Assembly: GCA_964617625.1 (NCBI GenBank)
Contig: CAZTZL010000002.1
Coordinates: 1 to 64,000 of the forward strand
DNA from: CAZTZL01 sp964617625
GTDB taxonomy: Bacteria > Zhuqueibacterota > QNDG01 > DSAB01
DNA length: 64,000 nucleotides
Direction of reading: 5' to 3'
The position numbers and the translations under genes are program-made. The notes below the pieces were generated by a model. It saw nothing but the letters and a program-made list of their open reading frames with translations. It did no database searches and was not told the origin of the DNA. Below, piece after piece: positions 32,896 through 41,351 of this stretch (its first letter is position 1; the number at the start of each line of letters is the position of its first letter).

Positions 32896-33897
32896 TTACG
32901 ACGAAATCTTTCTTGCCAAGATATGCTGCTGGTGTCCCAGCGGAAAAAACGGAGGAAATTTCAACCGGAAATACTCGTCCCGGATCCGTTGCATGGTTAG
33001 CCGCCACGTTTCCAGACCGGGATGATCTTTCAAATTTGCAATTTCCTGATCTGTAATCTGAATTGGTCTATCTGTTCCGTGAATCAAATCCGTCATTTTC
33101 AGAGACTGCGTTTTTTGGGGATAACGAAACCAGGGTAAAAGGCCCAGATTGGATAACGTGTGGCGGACATCTTCACAATAGGCTTTGAGCACATTGAAAC
33201 CGCACGATCTGAACATCTTACATAAGGTACTTGGCAAATAATAAAAAAAATGGTTTTCCAATAAGTTGATAATAATACCGCGGTCGTTGGCGGCCCGTAA
33301 ACGCTGTCCGTCCTGGAAACCGTTGGGAGTGGAACAATAAACGATTCCGCCCGGTTTTAAAAAATGATATGCTTTTTTTAAAAAGATAACGGGATTCTGA
33401 ACATGTTCGATCACATTGTTCATTCGAATAAAATCATACTGCTCCCGTAATCCTTCAAGATTGTCCAGAGTGCTTTCATAAACCTTCACATGCAATCGAT
33501 TGTTGGCAAATTGAACCGCTGAAGGTACAATCTCGACTCCCTCCGCTTTCCATCCGGAATTTTCTTCAATTCCTAAAAGAAAAAATCCTTCGGCACATCC
33601 AACATCCAGCAAAACTCCGGAAGGCCTTAAACGGTTTAACATGAGTGAAAATATTTTCCCTCCCCGATATTGAGAAATTGTACCCCGGCTTCCATGAAAT
33701 AAACTCAATGCCTGGTTCCCGAGAATAATAGCCTCCATATCAGGCATGGGATTGGCAAAAACGAGTCCGCACTTCTGGCACTTCACAAAATGCAGATCCA
33801 GCGTCTGCCAGTAAACCGCACGGGAATGATTTTTCAAATCACGGCTCTGACAGAAATAGCACCGCTTTTTCAGCGGATTGTATCCAATCGGACTCAT
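32896..33897 (-). CDS. SAM-dependent methyltransferase with N-terminal zinc finger
   Basis: The 333-residue product starts with a likely zinc-binding pair (CYFCQS and CQKCGLVFANP), then a class I methyltransferase domain with LLDVGCAEGFFLLGI, GVEIVPSAV, NNVIEHVQNP and FLKPGGIVYCSTPN. A C-terminal stretch of about 100 residues rich in aromatics follows. This layout occurs in sugar or lipid methyltransferases of polysaccharide clusters (Methyltransf_23 type). It sits between the P-loop kinase and the heparinase gene. The substrate is unknown. Confidence 0.75.
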   Translation of the reverse strand: MSPIGYNPLKKRCYFCQSRDLKNHSRAVYWQTLDLHFVKCQKCGLVFANPMPDMEAIILGNQALSLFHGSRGTISQYRGGKIFSLMLNRLRPSGVLLDVGCAEGFFLLGIEENSGWKAEGVEIVPSAVQFANNRLHVKVYESTLDNLEGLREQYDFIRMNNVIEHVQNPVIFLKKAYHFLKPGGIVYCSTPNGFQDGQRLRAANDRGIIINLLENHFFYYLPSTLCKMFRSCGFNVLKAYCEDVRHTLSNLGLLPWFRYPQKTQSLKMTDLIHGTDRPIQITDQEIANLKDHPGLETWRLTMQRIRDEYFRLKFPPFFPLGHQQHILARKISS

Positions 33898-34075
33898 CTA
33901 CCCATCCTGTCGGTAATACATACCGGTAAAATAATTTTTATAGAGGTTTTTCTGATGTTCTGTTGTTATCATACCGGACAAGATAAAAAAGTATAACCAA
34001 AATTAAAAAGACATTTTAAAACAGGAGATACTTTTCTCCTTGTCTTATAAATCAATTATTGAAACATACCGTTTT

Positions 34076-37000
34076 TCAAAACTGCCACATCAGATACCCC
34101 TCAAAACGTACCATAGCCCGGTTATCATGAACGATCAAAAGTCCCGGTGTAACTGCCCTGCCGGTCTGGGTTACAAGAATTTCAAAATGATCCAATTGAC
34201 CATCCTTATTAAAAAGTGCTGTAGTATAAAAATAGACGGCTTCCTCTCCCCAGAGCGGAAATCCGGCGGTTCCGGTCAAACCGATTTTTCGTTTCCCCTC
34301 ATCGTCAAGAAAACGGATCTCCCCACCGATCTGACGGGACTTCCGGTAATAGATCCCCACAGCTTTTTCACGAATATTAAAAGATGTCAGGGACTGTTCA
34401 ATTCGAAATGTCGTCATCCAGTCTGTTGCAGGATGCGAGACCAGATCGATTATATTATCTTTGCCCCGGGAAAAGCGCGTCTGCCATGAAAACCGGTCCG
34501 AACGATGCGCAACGCCGAAATCGCCGCTGAAAAGATTTCCGAACTGGCCCCGGCTGTCCAGCCGCCACCTGCCCTGACGAAAACTACTGTACCAGGTTCC
34601 CAGAATTTCCCCCTCCCAGTTTCTTCGGGCCCATATGGTTCCGTTCACACTGTTTATATCAAAGCAGAAAAGAGATGAAACTTGGGACTGCCAAAATCCC
34701 TTGGTGATATCCTGTCTCTCTTCCAGATCGGCCTGTGCCAGCAAATTGGGAGAACACTGCCAGCTGTTTTGAAACCGAAATTCCGTGAGTCCCTCCCCTT
34801 CGCGTGTCTGAAGATCCACAATGGAAGTCCATTTTTGTGTCTGCTTTTTCCCCTGGATTTGTGAAAAATGGTGTCCGTTCTCGTTTTCGTTTCCGAATAT
34901 TATGTTTCCCGACCAATCATCGTGGCCCAAAGAAAACACACTTGTCCTGCCCATACTTTTCGTTCGTTCCGAATGTGAAACTGAGAACCAACCGTTCTGG
35001 CCCAATCCATTGATGCCGATGTAATACGCACGGTCATTTTTCCAATCCTCTATGTACGTTTCCAGTCTGAAAGGCTCCCGATCCAAATAAATCTCTGTCA
35101 TCCGATGATTGTCAAACAATTTTTCATAACTCATCCAAAAAGTTTTATCGATACCGATCTGCTGCCGGCGTGCATTTAATCCCGATTTGTTTATATATCC
35201 TTCTTCAAAATAGGAAACATTTTTCTGGAACAGACAGTGCTCAATATCCATCCTCTGGGGGATAGTGAACTGCGCTTCACCGGTCTGCTGATAGAAACTA
35301 TTGAGCAATCCTGATACCACTCCGTAAACAGCAGCGGTTTTCCCGGACCCTCCGAGCAGACTGTCTGAATATTGCAGGCCGGCTCTTCCGGATTCCTGAA
35401 TAATTTCATTATTCAACTGTGTGATTTCAGCACTGTTCAAGTTCCTGACCGCAAGGGATGGATCGGGAAGCTGGCCCAGCCGCTGAAGCATCGGCAGGTT
35501 TTCACGCACAGGCTCTGCGGTCTCCACCCGGTTGGACTGTTCACCCATTTCCAAAATTCCTCCTCCTTCGAATTGCAGAATCAGCTTTTGATTCTTCCAA
35601 AAATACGGCACACTTCTTTTTCCAAGCATCACACATCCGGGATCTGTATGCGGATAAAATGCTATTGCGGCCGGCTCCTGTTCTTTCTTGAAAGAAGGTA
35701 ACTCTTTTTGATTCGATTGACAGAGATAGCCGGCCCATCCCCGGTCATCAAGGATTAATGTGACGTTTAACGGACAGTCCGATTCGAAAATCGTCTCTCC
35801 TCCAATACGGACATAACTTGCTTCTACTACTGTGAAAAAAGGGATCGCCCCATCTGCCGATTTGCGGTACAACCCAACCCGGCCGTCACTTTCAAACAGC
35901 CCGCTCTGCCACGGACTCTCGGCCAGAATCAGAATATCCTCCCAGTCCGCATGAAAGGGAACAATTCGCCTTCCTGTGGCCAATTCATCGCAGAGAACCG
36001 GCTCTGAAATAAGCGTGTACTCTTCGCTTCCCTGTTCCTGCAGAAGAAACAATGTGACTAACTGCTGTTCCTGTGCCAATGGAAGATGGACAGTCGCAGA
36101 GGTATGCTGTCCGTTCTGGATATCTCTTGTGTGAAGACCTGTCTCTGGAACAATGGTCAGGGATCGATCTCCCGGATTAAGAAACTCTGCTTCCAGTGAA
36201 ACATTGCCTGTTTCCCATCGGACATGATTATTATCGACAGACCGCAGGGTGCCCATAGAATGCCATGGAACGGAAAAACGCTGAAGTGTTTCGGAACTGA
36301 ATTGATCGAGCACCAGAAAATAGCGCTGTCCCACAAACCAGAGCGTCCTCTCTATATGCGACATCCGGTAATATGCGGAAACAGCTGCGCCTGAGATCCA
36401 TTCTGTTTTGAAGTAATCTCTCATCTCTCCCCCAAGTTTGTCTCCCCACACCGGATTTTCATCGGGCCCGAGACCATTCACCAAGGGGATGTTGTGGGCT
36501 TCTCCCGAAACGAAATACGAGCGATCCGGATTCTCGACGCCGCCCGGGCCGTATCCCGCATCAATGAGTAGGTCCCTTCCAAAAGCATTGAGTGTGAAAG
36601 ACGTCGGCTCTGCATGATCGTGTCCTGAAAGATGGGGGCGTCCTGGTTCCCCTAAAAAAAGCCCGTAAATCTCTTTCTCTCCGCGGAACACGGCCATCCC
36701 GCCGTCCGGATAAAAAATGGCTGAATCGTAATCGGGCTGAAGCGATAATACCCTGTTATCAAATGCACAGAACGCTTCGACCCAGTTGGAATCTTTCGGG
36801 TCGAACCGGTCCGGATGGCTTTCAAACTGGTATTTCAGTTCTCCGCTTTCCGGCAGCAATCCGACGGCAAGTGGCGCATAAATATAATTTTCGGGAAAGG
36901 CATCGTCAAAATCGGGAGCAGTGCCATCCGGTTTTTCCATATCGATGAGCCAGCGATTGAATCGCCTCAGCCGCGGGTGATCAAGCAGATTGATCCCGGT

Positions 37001-37888
37001 CGCATTGTTGAGACAAATCACAAAAGGATAAAATCGCGATGCGACAAACCGGCCGTAGTAAACCCCTTCGCGGTACGATCCGTCTGGCTCGATCTTGGAA
37101 AGACTGCTTTCAAACTGATCCATGGCGGCATCAAGCCAGCGCTGAGAGTAAGGATGCGGGATGACCAGCGCCACAGTTGCGATCCCGGAAGCGATTGCAA
37201 CCGCGTGGTTGTTTTTGGGAACCCAGTGCAAATGGGCAACCATCTGTTCGGTCTGCTGCGTCAGATAATTTTCTATCCTCTCTCTTTCTTCTGCAGACAG
37301 ATTCTCATAAAGAAGATCATAGGCCACAGCGTACTGCCTTAGCGCGTCCGCGGCCTGCATCCAGTCGCCCCAGCCGATATCCTTTCTGCCCCCTTCAAGA
37401 GAATGAACGGGATCCGGTTCGCGGATATGGCGCAATGCAAGGATTGCCTCCTGCAAATAAAAAGGGTCAGAAGTTAAAAAATAGGCAGCCGCGTTCAATT
37501 TGGCAATCGCACTACGATCCGTCTCGGTAATGAGAACAGATGCCGGATCTCTGCTTATGCGATTTGCGGCACTTATAATATTTTTTCTCCACTCCTTATA
37601 AGGGGAATATCGGCTTCTCAAACGGATGGAGCCTTCCGTTTCTTTGCTGAATAAAAGAGCAGGGTGCCGGTGCGTTTGAGGGCATTTCGGCCGCGGCAGG
37701 GATAACCGGGACAATGTGATGACTTCATCCAGCGGTATTTCCCTGTAGTTGGATTGAAGAATCCCTTTAAAAAATCCTTTCCCGATTTTTTGAACTAAAC
37801 TTTCCTGCGCCTGTTTTTCCTGTGAATAAATCACGGAAGAAAATAGAATGATAAAAAAAAGTGTTCCGAAGCATTTATAACCGGTCAT
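34076..37888 (-). CDS. Heparinase II/III protein fused to an outer-membrane beta-barrel-like domain
   Basis: The product of 1270 residues has a signal peptide (FFIILFSSVIYSQ), an alpha-toroid of about 95-350 with NNHAVAIASG, and the heparinase II/III beta-sandwich (about 390-720) with PHLSGHDHAEPTSFTL and GEAHNIPLVNG. These carry the usual lyase histidines. Such lyases cut uronic-acid polysaccharides by beta-elimination. The last 430 or so residues are unlike a lyase: alternating aromatic/polar strands such as WTSIVDLQ, GTWYSSFRQ and WQTRFSRGK, ending in Phe (YLMWQF), as in outer-membrane barrels. Usual family members stop near 650-750 residues. It lies 27 bases after the radical SAM gene. 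No good ribosome-binding site is visible; GTG 37891 is also possible. Confidence 0.75.
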   Translation of the reverse strand: MTGYKCFGTLFFIILFSSVIYSQEKQAQESLVQKIGKGFFKGILQSNYREIPLDEVITLSRLSLPRPKCPQTHRHPALLFSKETEGSIRLRSRYSPYKEWRKNIISAANRISRDPASVLITETDRSAIAKLNAAAYFLTSDPFYLQEAILALRHIREPDPVHSLEGGRKDIGWGDWMQAADALRQYAVAYDLLYENLSAEERERIENYLTQQTEQMVAHLHWVPKNNHAVAIASGIATVALVIPHPYSQRWLDAAMDQFESSLSKIEPDGSYREGVYYGRFVASRFYPFVICLNNATGINLLDHPRLRRFNRWLIDMEKPDGTAPDFDDAFPENYIYAPLAVGLLPESGELKYQFESHPDRFDPKDSNWVEAFCAFDNRVLSLQPDYDSAIFYPDGGMAVFRGEKEIYGLFLGEPGRPHLSGHDHAEPTSFTLNAFGRDLLIDAGYGPGGVENPDRSYFVSGEAHNIPLVNGLGPDENPVWGDKLGGEMRDYFKTEWISGAAVSAYYRMSHIERTLWFVGQRYFLVLDQFSSETLQRFSVPWHSMGTLRSVDNNHVRWETGNVSLEAEFLNPGDRSLTIVPETGLHTRDIQNGQHTSATVHLPLAQEQQLVTLFLLQEQGSEEYTLISEPVLCDELATGRRIVPFHADWEDILILAESPWQSGLFESDGRVGLYRKSADGAIPFFTVVEASYVRIGGETIFESDCPLNVTLILDDRGWAGYLCQSNQKELPSFKKEQEPAAIAFYPHTDPGCVMLGKRSVPYFWKNQKLILQFEGGGILEMGEQSNRVETAEPVRENLPMLQRLGQLPDPSLAVRNLNSAEITQLNNEIIQESGRAGLQYSDSLLGGSGKTAAVYGVVSGLLNSFYQQTGEAQFTIPQRMDIEHCLFQKNVSYFEEGYINKSGLNARRQQIGIDKTFWMSYEKLFDNHRMTEIYLDREPFRLETYIEDWKNDRAYYIGINGLGQNGWFSVSHSERTKSMGRTSVFSLGHDDWSGNIIFGNENENGHHFSQIQGKKQTQKWTSIVDLQTREGEGLTEFRFQNSWQCSPNLLAQADLEERQDITKGFWQSQVSSLFCFDINSVNGTIWARRNWEGEILGTWYSSFRQGRWRLDSRGQFGNLFSGDFGVAHRSDRFSWQTRFSRGKDNIIDLVSHPATDWMTTFRIEQSLTSFNIREKAVGIYYRKSRQIGGEIRFLDDEGKRKIGLTGTAGFPLWGEEAVYFYTTALFNKDGQLDHFEILVTQTGRAVTPGLLIVHDNRAMVRFEGYLMWQF

Positions 37889-37915
37889 CACAAATATTTT
37901 TAAATTGGAAAGATT

Positions 37916-38977
37916 CTATAACACTTTATAATAAACATATGGCTGCCGCATCCCTTCAAAACAGTTCATACAAATGGAAATGTTTGAACGATCGGCAAGT
38001 ATTTTCCTTCGAAACGATTGGAGCTTTTCCCCTTTCCATATTTTTCTGAAAGACGTTCCTTCCTGAAAAGCATTCCCAACTGTGTACTCTCCATCCTTGT
38101 CGAAACAGCAGGGAGTGACCGATCCATCCCAATTCACAACCGTGCCGGTCCACAGGAACTGGCACCAGTTCGGAAAACGGCTCTTGATTATATAGGTTTT
38201 TCCGTCAGAGGTATACCGCCTAAACCGTTCGTCATCAGGAAGAAATTCACGGCCCTGATTATCCGAATAAACCTGAGCGCTCTTTAGCGTCACCAGATCG
38301 ACACCAAGTCGCCTGCCGATGGATTCGATCTGCTGCATTTGATCTTCATTGTGTTTCATGACAAGAAACTGCAAGTTGATCAGGGGACGTTTTAGTTTGT
38401 GGTCCTGTTTATATTGGACCAGCTTTTTGATGCCGTCCATGACTTTTTCGAAATAGCCTCCGACACGGTACTGCTCATATGTTTTTTGATCGATGCCATC
38501 GAAAGAGATGATGATCTCGTCGATCCCCGAATGCACGATGGATTCGATTTGTTCCGGCATTTCAAAAAAGTGACCGTTCGTGCTGGTCATCGCTGGGATA
38601 CCTTTTGATTTCGCATAGGCAACCATCTCACACAAACCGGTATGAATGAAGGGTTCCCCCTGATTCCAGAACTGGACAAGAATCAGGGTATCGCCAATCT
38701 CATCGATGATTTTTCTGAATTGCCGAATATCCATCTTCCCTTTGGATCGTTGCATGGTCCCTGCACCAGAAGGACACATCGGGCATTTGAGATTGCATAG
38801 ATTGGTCGGTTCCACCATGAGAAGCAGAGGGCCTCCCCACACCACAGGACGGCGAAAAATCCGCGAGATAACCATTGAGAAAAATACCGCGATAATATTA
38901 CACAGTCGTTTCACAGTCACACGATATCGATATGACGTCAGCACTTTTTGAAATAGTTTAAATGGAATATGCGGCAT
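37916..38977 (-). CDS. Radical SAM/SPASM-domain protein
   Basis: The 353-residue product has an N-terminal hydrophobic helix (ICNI-type region, about 24-42), then the radical SAM cluster motif CNLKCPMC, WNQGEPFIH, and STNGHFF. The SPASM part has CQFLW, PCCFDKDGEYTVGN and ICMNCFEG, which should bind one or more extra iron-sulfur clusters. SPASM enzymes modify peptides, proteins or sugars. No precursor-peptide gene is seen. It lies between queF and the heparinase fusion on the same strand, 53 bases after queF. The function is unknown. Confidence 0.8.
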   Translation of the reverse strand: MPHIPFKLFQKVLTSYRYRVTVKRLCNIIAVFFSMVISRIFRRPVVWGGPLLLMVEPTNLCNLKCPMCPSGAGTMQRSKGKMDIRQFRKIIDEIGDTLILVQFWNQGEPFIHTGLCEMVAYAKSKGIPAMTSTNGHFFEMPEQIESIVHSGIDEIIISFDGIDQKTYEQYRVGGYFEKVMDGIKKLVQYKQDHKLKRPLINLQFLVMKHNEDQMQQIESIGRRLGVDLVTLKSAQVYSDNQGREFLPDDERFRRYTSDGKTYIIKSRFPNWCQFLWTGTVVNWDGSVTPCCFDKDGEYTVGNAFQEGTSFRKIWKGEKLQSFRRKILADRSNISICMNCFEGMRQPYVYYKVL

Positions 38978-39030
38978 ATGAAGGTTAAAATTTTTTATGC
39001 TTCCGGATGCGTTCCCATCAGGATTTTGTA

Positions 39031-39414
39031 TCAGGATTCTTTTCTATGTTCTGTCCGAACAACCGTTTTCACATTCCCGCGGGGATTGAAATCTCCCATC
39101 ACTTCCATCCATCGGGGCTGGCAGACCTTCACCAGATCATCAAGAATCCGGTTCACCGCTTCCTCGTGAAAGATGAACTGATCACGGAATTTATTGATAT
39201 ACAATTTCAGGGATTTTAATTCGATAATGTGTTTATCCGGAATATATTTGATACGAATTTCGGCAAAATCGGGATAGCCCGAAATCGGACAGAGACAGGT
39301 AAATTCAGGAAGCGTGACAGCCACTTCATAATCCCGATCCGTATATTTGTTTTCAACAACGGTGAGTTTTGATTCAAGAATCTCTTTCTGTCCGCGCTTC
39401 AAAGGCTCGCTCAT
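39031..39414 (-). CDS. queF: NADPH-dependent 7-cyano-7-deazaguanine reductase QueF
   Basis: QueF reduces preQ0 nitrile to preQ1 amine for queuosine in tRNA. The 127-residue product is the short form with the catalytic cysteine in EFTCLCPISGYPDFAEI, ELKSLKLYINKFRDQFIFHE, and a terminal PRGNVKTVV. It follows queC by 12 bases and is the last of the four que genes. Its presence shows that preQ0 is used for queuosine rather than only for other deazapurines; tgt and queA are not in the window. Confidence 0.95.
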   Translation of the reverse strand: MSEPLKRGQKEILESKLTVVENKYTDRDYEVAVTLPEFTCLCPISGYPDFAEIRIKYIPDKHIIELKSLKLYINKFRDQFIFHEEAVNRILDDLVKVCQPRWMEVMGDFNPRGNVKTVVRTEHRKES

Positions 39415-39426
39415 GGTACATCCTCG

Positions 39427-40110
39427 TTAAATGATAGTTTTCACGGGATCGGAAATGCCCGCTTCTTCAAATCCCTTTTTACGGATCAAACAGCTGTCGC
39501 ACATCCCGCAGGCCAAACCGTCGGGTGAAGGATCGTAGCAGCTGTGGGTTAAACTGAAATCGACGCATAATTCGATCCCCTTACGGATAATCTGCCCCTT
39601 GGTCATTTCAATAAGCGGTGTATGAATCCTGAACACATTCCCTTCCACACCTTTTTTCGTGGCAAGATTGGCCATCTTCTCGAAGGCCTGTATGTATTCA
39701 GGACGGCAATCCGGATAGCCTGAGTAGTCCAGCGCATTGACGCCGATAAAGATATCCTGGGCATCAAGTGTTTCGGCCCAGGCCAAAGCGAAAGAAAGAA
39801 ACACGGTGTTCCGTGCCGGGACATAGGTCACCGGAATGGAGGCCTTCATCATCGATTCGGTTCTTCCTTTCGGAACGGGAATATCGTCAGTCAGGGCCGA
39901 TCCCCCGATAGAAGAAAAATCAATTTCCATGATCAGATGTCTGGCCACGCCGATCGATGCGCAAATTTTCTTTGCCGCCTCGATCTCTCGGCGGTGACGC
40001 TGTCCGTATCGGAAACTGAGGGCGTAACAATCAAATTGATCGGACTTCGCAATCGCCAAAGTCGTGGCCGAATCCAGTCCTCCGCTGAGCAGACATACTG
40101 CTCTCTTCAT
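39427..40110 (-). CDS. queC: 7-cyano-7-deazaguanine synthase QueC
   Basis: QueC converts carboxydeazaguanine to preQ0 with ATP and ammonia. The 227-residue product has the PP-loop LLSGGLDSATTLAIA, SFRYGQRHRREIEAA, PVTYVPARNTVFLSFALA, and zinc ligands in SCYDPSPDG and CGMCDSC. Its ATG begins one base after the queE stop, so the genes are tightly coupled. Confidence 0.96.
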   Translation of the reverse strand: MKRAVCLLSGGLDSATTLAIAKSDQFDCYALSFRYGQRHRREIEAAKKICASIGVARHLIMEIDFSSIGGSALTDDIPVPKGRTESMMKASIPVTYVPARNTVFLSFALAWAETLDAQDIFIGVNALDYSGYPDCRPEYIQAFEKMANLATKKGVEGNVFRIHTPLIEMTKGQIIRKGIELCVDFSLTHSCYDPSPDGLACGMCDSCLIRKKGFEEAGISDPVKTII

Positions 40111-40749
40111 CTATCTGCCCTTCGTTTCTTCCGGCCAGACAATCTTGTGCAATTGTGGCTGAAGCCGGACTTCCAGACTGTCATTTAATATCCAGCCGGC
40201 CAGATTGGCAATGGGAAGCATCCCTTCCACCGGGGATAAAAGCACCTTCGACCGTCCGATGAGATTATATTTTTGGATCACCTGTTTTGCCTCGTCATAA
40301 TCTTTTCTGGAAGCAAGAACAAACTTCACTTCGTCCCGGGAATTCAGCCGGTTCAAATTCTCCCAATCCATTTTATCATTTTCGCCGCTTCCGGTGCATT
40401 TTACATCCATGATTCGGATCACGCCGTCCGGAAGGACATTGATATTCTTCGAGCCATTGGTTTCAATCAAAACCTGATACTGATTGTTTAACAGTTTCCG
40501 GGCCAGATTTACAGTTTCTTCCTGCAACAGGGGTTCTCCGCCGGTAATTTCAATCCGTCTGCAGTTGTATTCTTTTACCGTATGCATTATGGAATCAATC
40601 GATATCTCATCACCCTCATCATAAGCGTAGCGGGTATCGCAGTAGGAACATCTGAGATTGCACCCCGCAAGCCGGATGAAGACGCACGGATATCCGGCAA
40701 AGGAAGATTCTCCCTGAATCGAATAAAATATTTCATTGATTTTCAGCAT
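40111..40749 (-). CDS. queE: 7-carboxy-7-deazaguanine synthase QueE
   Basis: This radical SAM enzyme rearranges carboxytetrahydropterin to carboxydeazaguanine. The 212-residue product has IQGESSFAGYPCVFIRLAGC, the cluster motif CNLRCSYC, ITGGEPLLQ, and ETNGSKNI. The start overlaps queD by 17 bases. It ends immediately before queC. Confidence 0.95.
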   Translation of the reverse strand: MLKINEIFYSIQGESSFAGYPCVFIRLAGCNLRCSYCDTRYAYDEGDEISIDSIMHTVKEYNCRRIEITGGEPLLQEETVNLARKLLNNQYQVLIETNGSKNINVLPDGVIRIMDVKCTGSGENDKMDWENLNRLNSRDEVKFVLASRKDYDEAKQVIQKYNLIGRSKVLLSPVEGMLPIANLAGWILNDSLEVRLQPQLHKIVWPEETKGR

Positions 40750-41119
40750 ACGAATTTTCGGAATAGGTCACGCCTGTTGATTCCGATTCCCAGACCGTAA
40801 CCGCGTATAATCGAACATCCTCAGATAACTTTTTCATGATCTCCCGAAAGAGGTATCTGGCAATATTCTCTGCCGTGGGATTCTCTTTTTGGAAGGGATC
40901 TATCTCATTGATATGTTGATGGTCGAGACGCCCTACGACTGAATCACTGATCCGTTTCAAATCTTTAAAATCGATGCTCAATCCAAGTTCGTTGGTTTTT
41001 TGAGATGTTACCTCGACCCGTACTTTCCATGTATGACCGTGAAGTTTTCCGCATGGCCCATCGTAGCGCTGAATCGAATGCGCCGAAGAAAAACGGGTTT
41101 CTATAAATATGCGATACAA
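40733..41119 (-). CDS. queD: 6-carboxy-5,6,7,8-tetrahydropterin synthase QueD
   Basis: QueD makes carboxytetrahydropterin from dihydroneopterin triphosphate, the first dedicated step of preQ0 synthesis. The 128-residue product has RFSSAHSI (zinc His), CGKLHGHTW (catalytic Cys and two zinc His), and DHQHIN. The TTG at 41119 is taken as start because CAGGAG lies 6 bases upstream and the protein then begins MYRIFIETRF as in the family; upstream codons are not conserved. It heads queD-queE-queC-queF. Confidence 0.93.
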   Translation of the reverse strand: MYRIFIETRFSSAHSIQRYDGPCGKLHGHTWKVRVEVTSQKTNELGLSIDFKDLKRISDSVVGRLDHQHINEIDPFQKENPTAENIARYLFREIMKKLSEDVRLYAVTVWESESTGVTYSENSYAENQ

Positions 41120-41190
41120 TGATAACTCCTGTTTCAAAGAGAATATAACCAAAATTCACATCTAAGCTAATAAGAATTCACAAGCTTTTC

Positions 41191-41330
41191 AACCCTTTTT
41201 TAGGGTTCGGCAATGTCTGCCGGAAGAGAATTTTACGGAGAAGCTCAGGTATTAAGGCTTTCATCTTTCATGGAATAAAAAACCCTGCAGGGACAAACTC
41301 AATAAACCCAAAAAACCTTTTTTTCGGGAT
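41191..41330 (-). terminator. Series of hairpins between the TonB receptor and queD
   Basis: On the minus strand, after the TonB receptor stop, CCCGAAAAAAAGG-TTTTTTGGG then TTTATT (41301-41330) forms a likely terminator. CCCTGCAGGG followed by TTTTTT (41283-41292) comes next, then CGGCA/TGCCG (41208-41222) and AACCCT/AGGGTT (41191-41207). A TTGAAA-17-TAGCTT pair downstream of these may be the queD promoter. None resembles a preQ1 riboswitch. Confidence 0.5.
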
Positions 41331-41351
41331 ATTACTAACGATGAATTATGA

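Noticed and set aside
36815..37342. A 175-codon plus-strand frame inside the heparinase gene
   Set aside because: It is antisense to strongly conserved lyase sequence and shows no domain of its own.
41120..41351. preQ1 riboswitch before queD
   Set aside because: The spacer holds simple hairpins, but no preQ1-I, -II or -III core could be matched.
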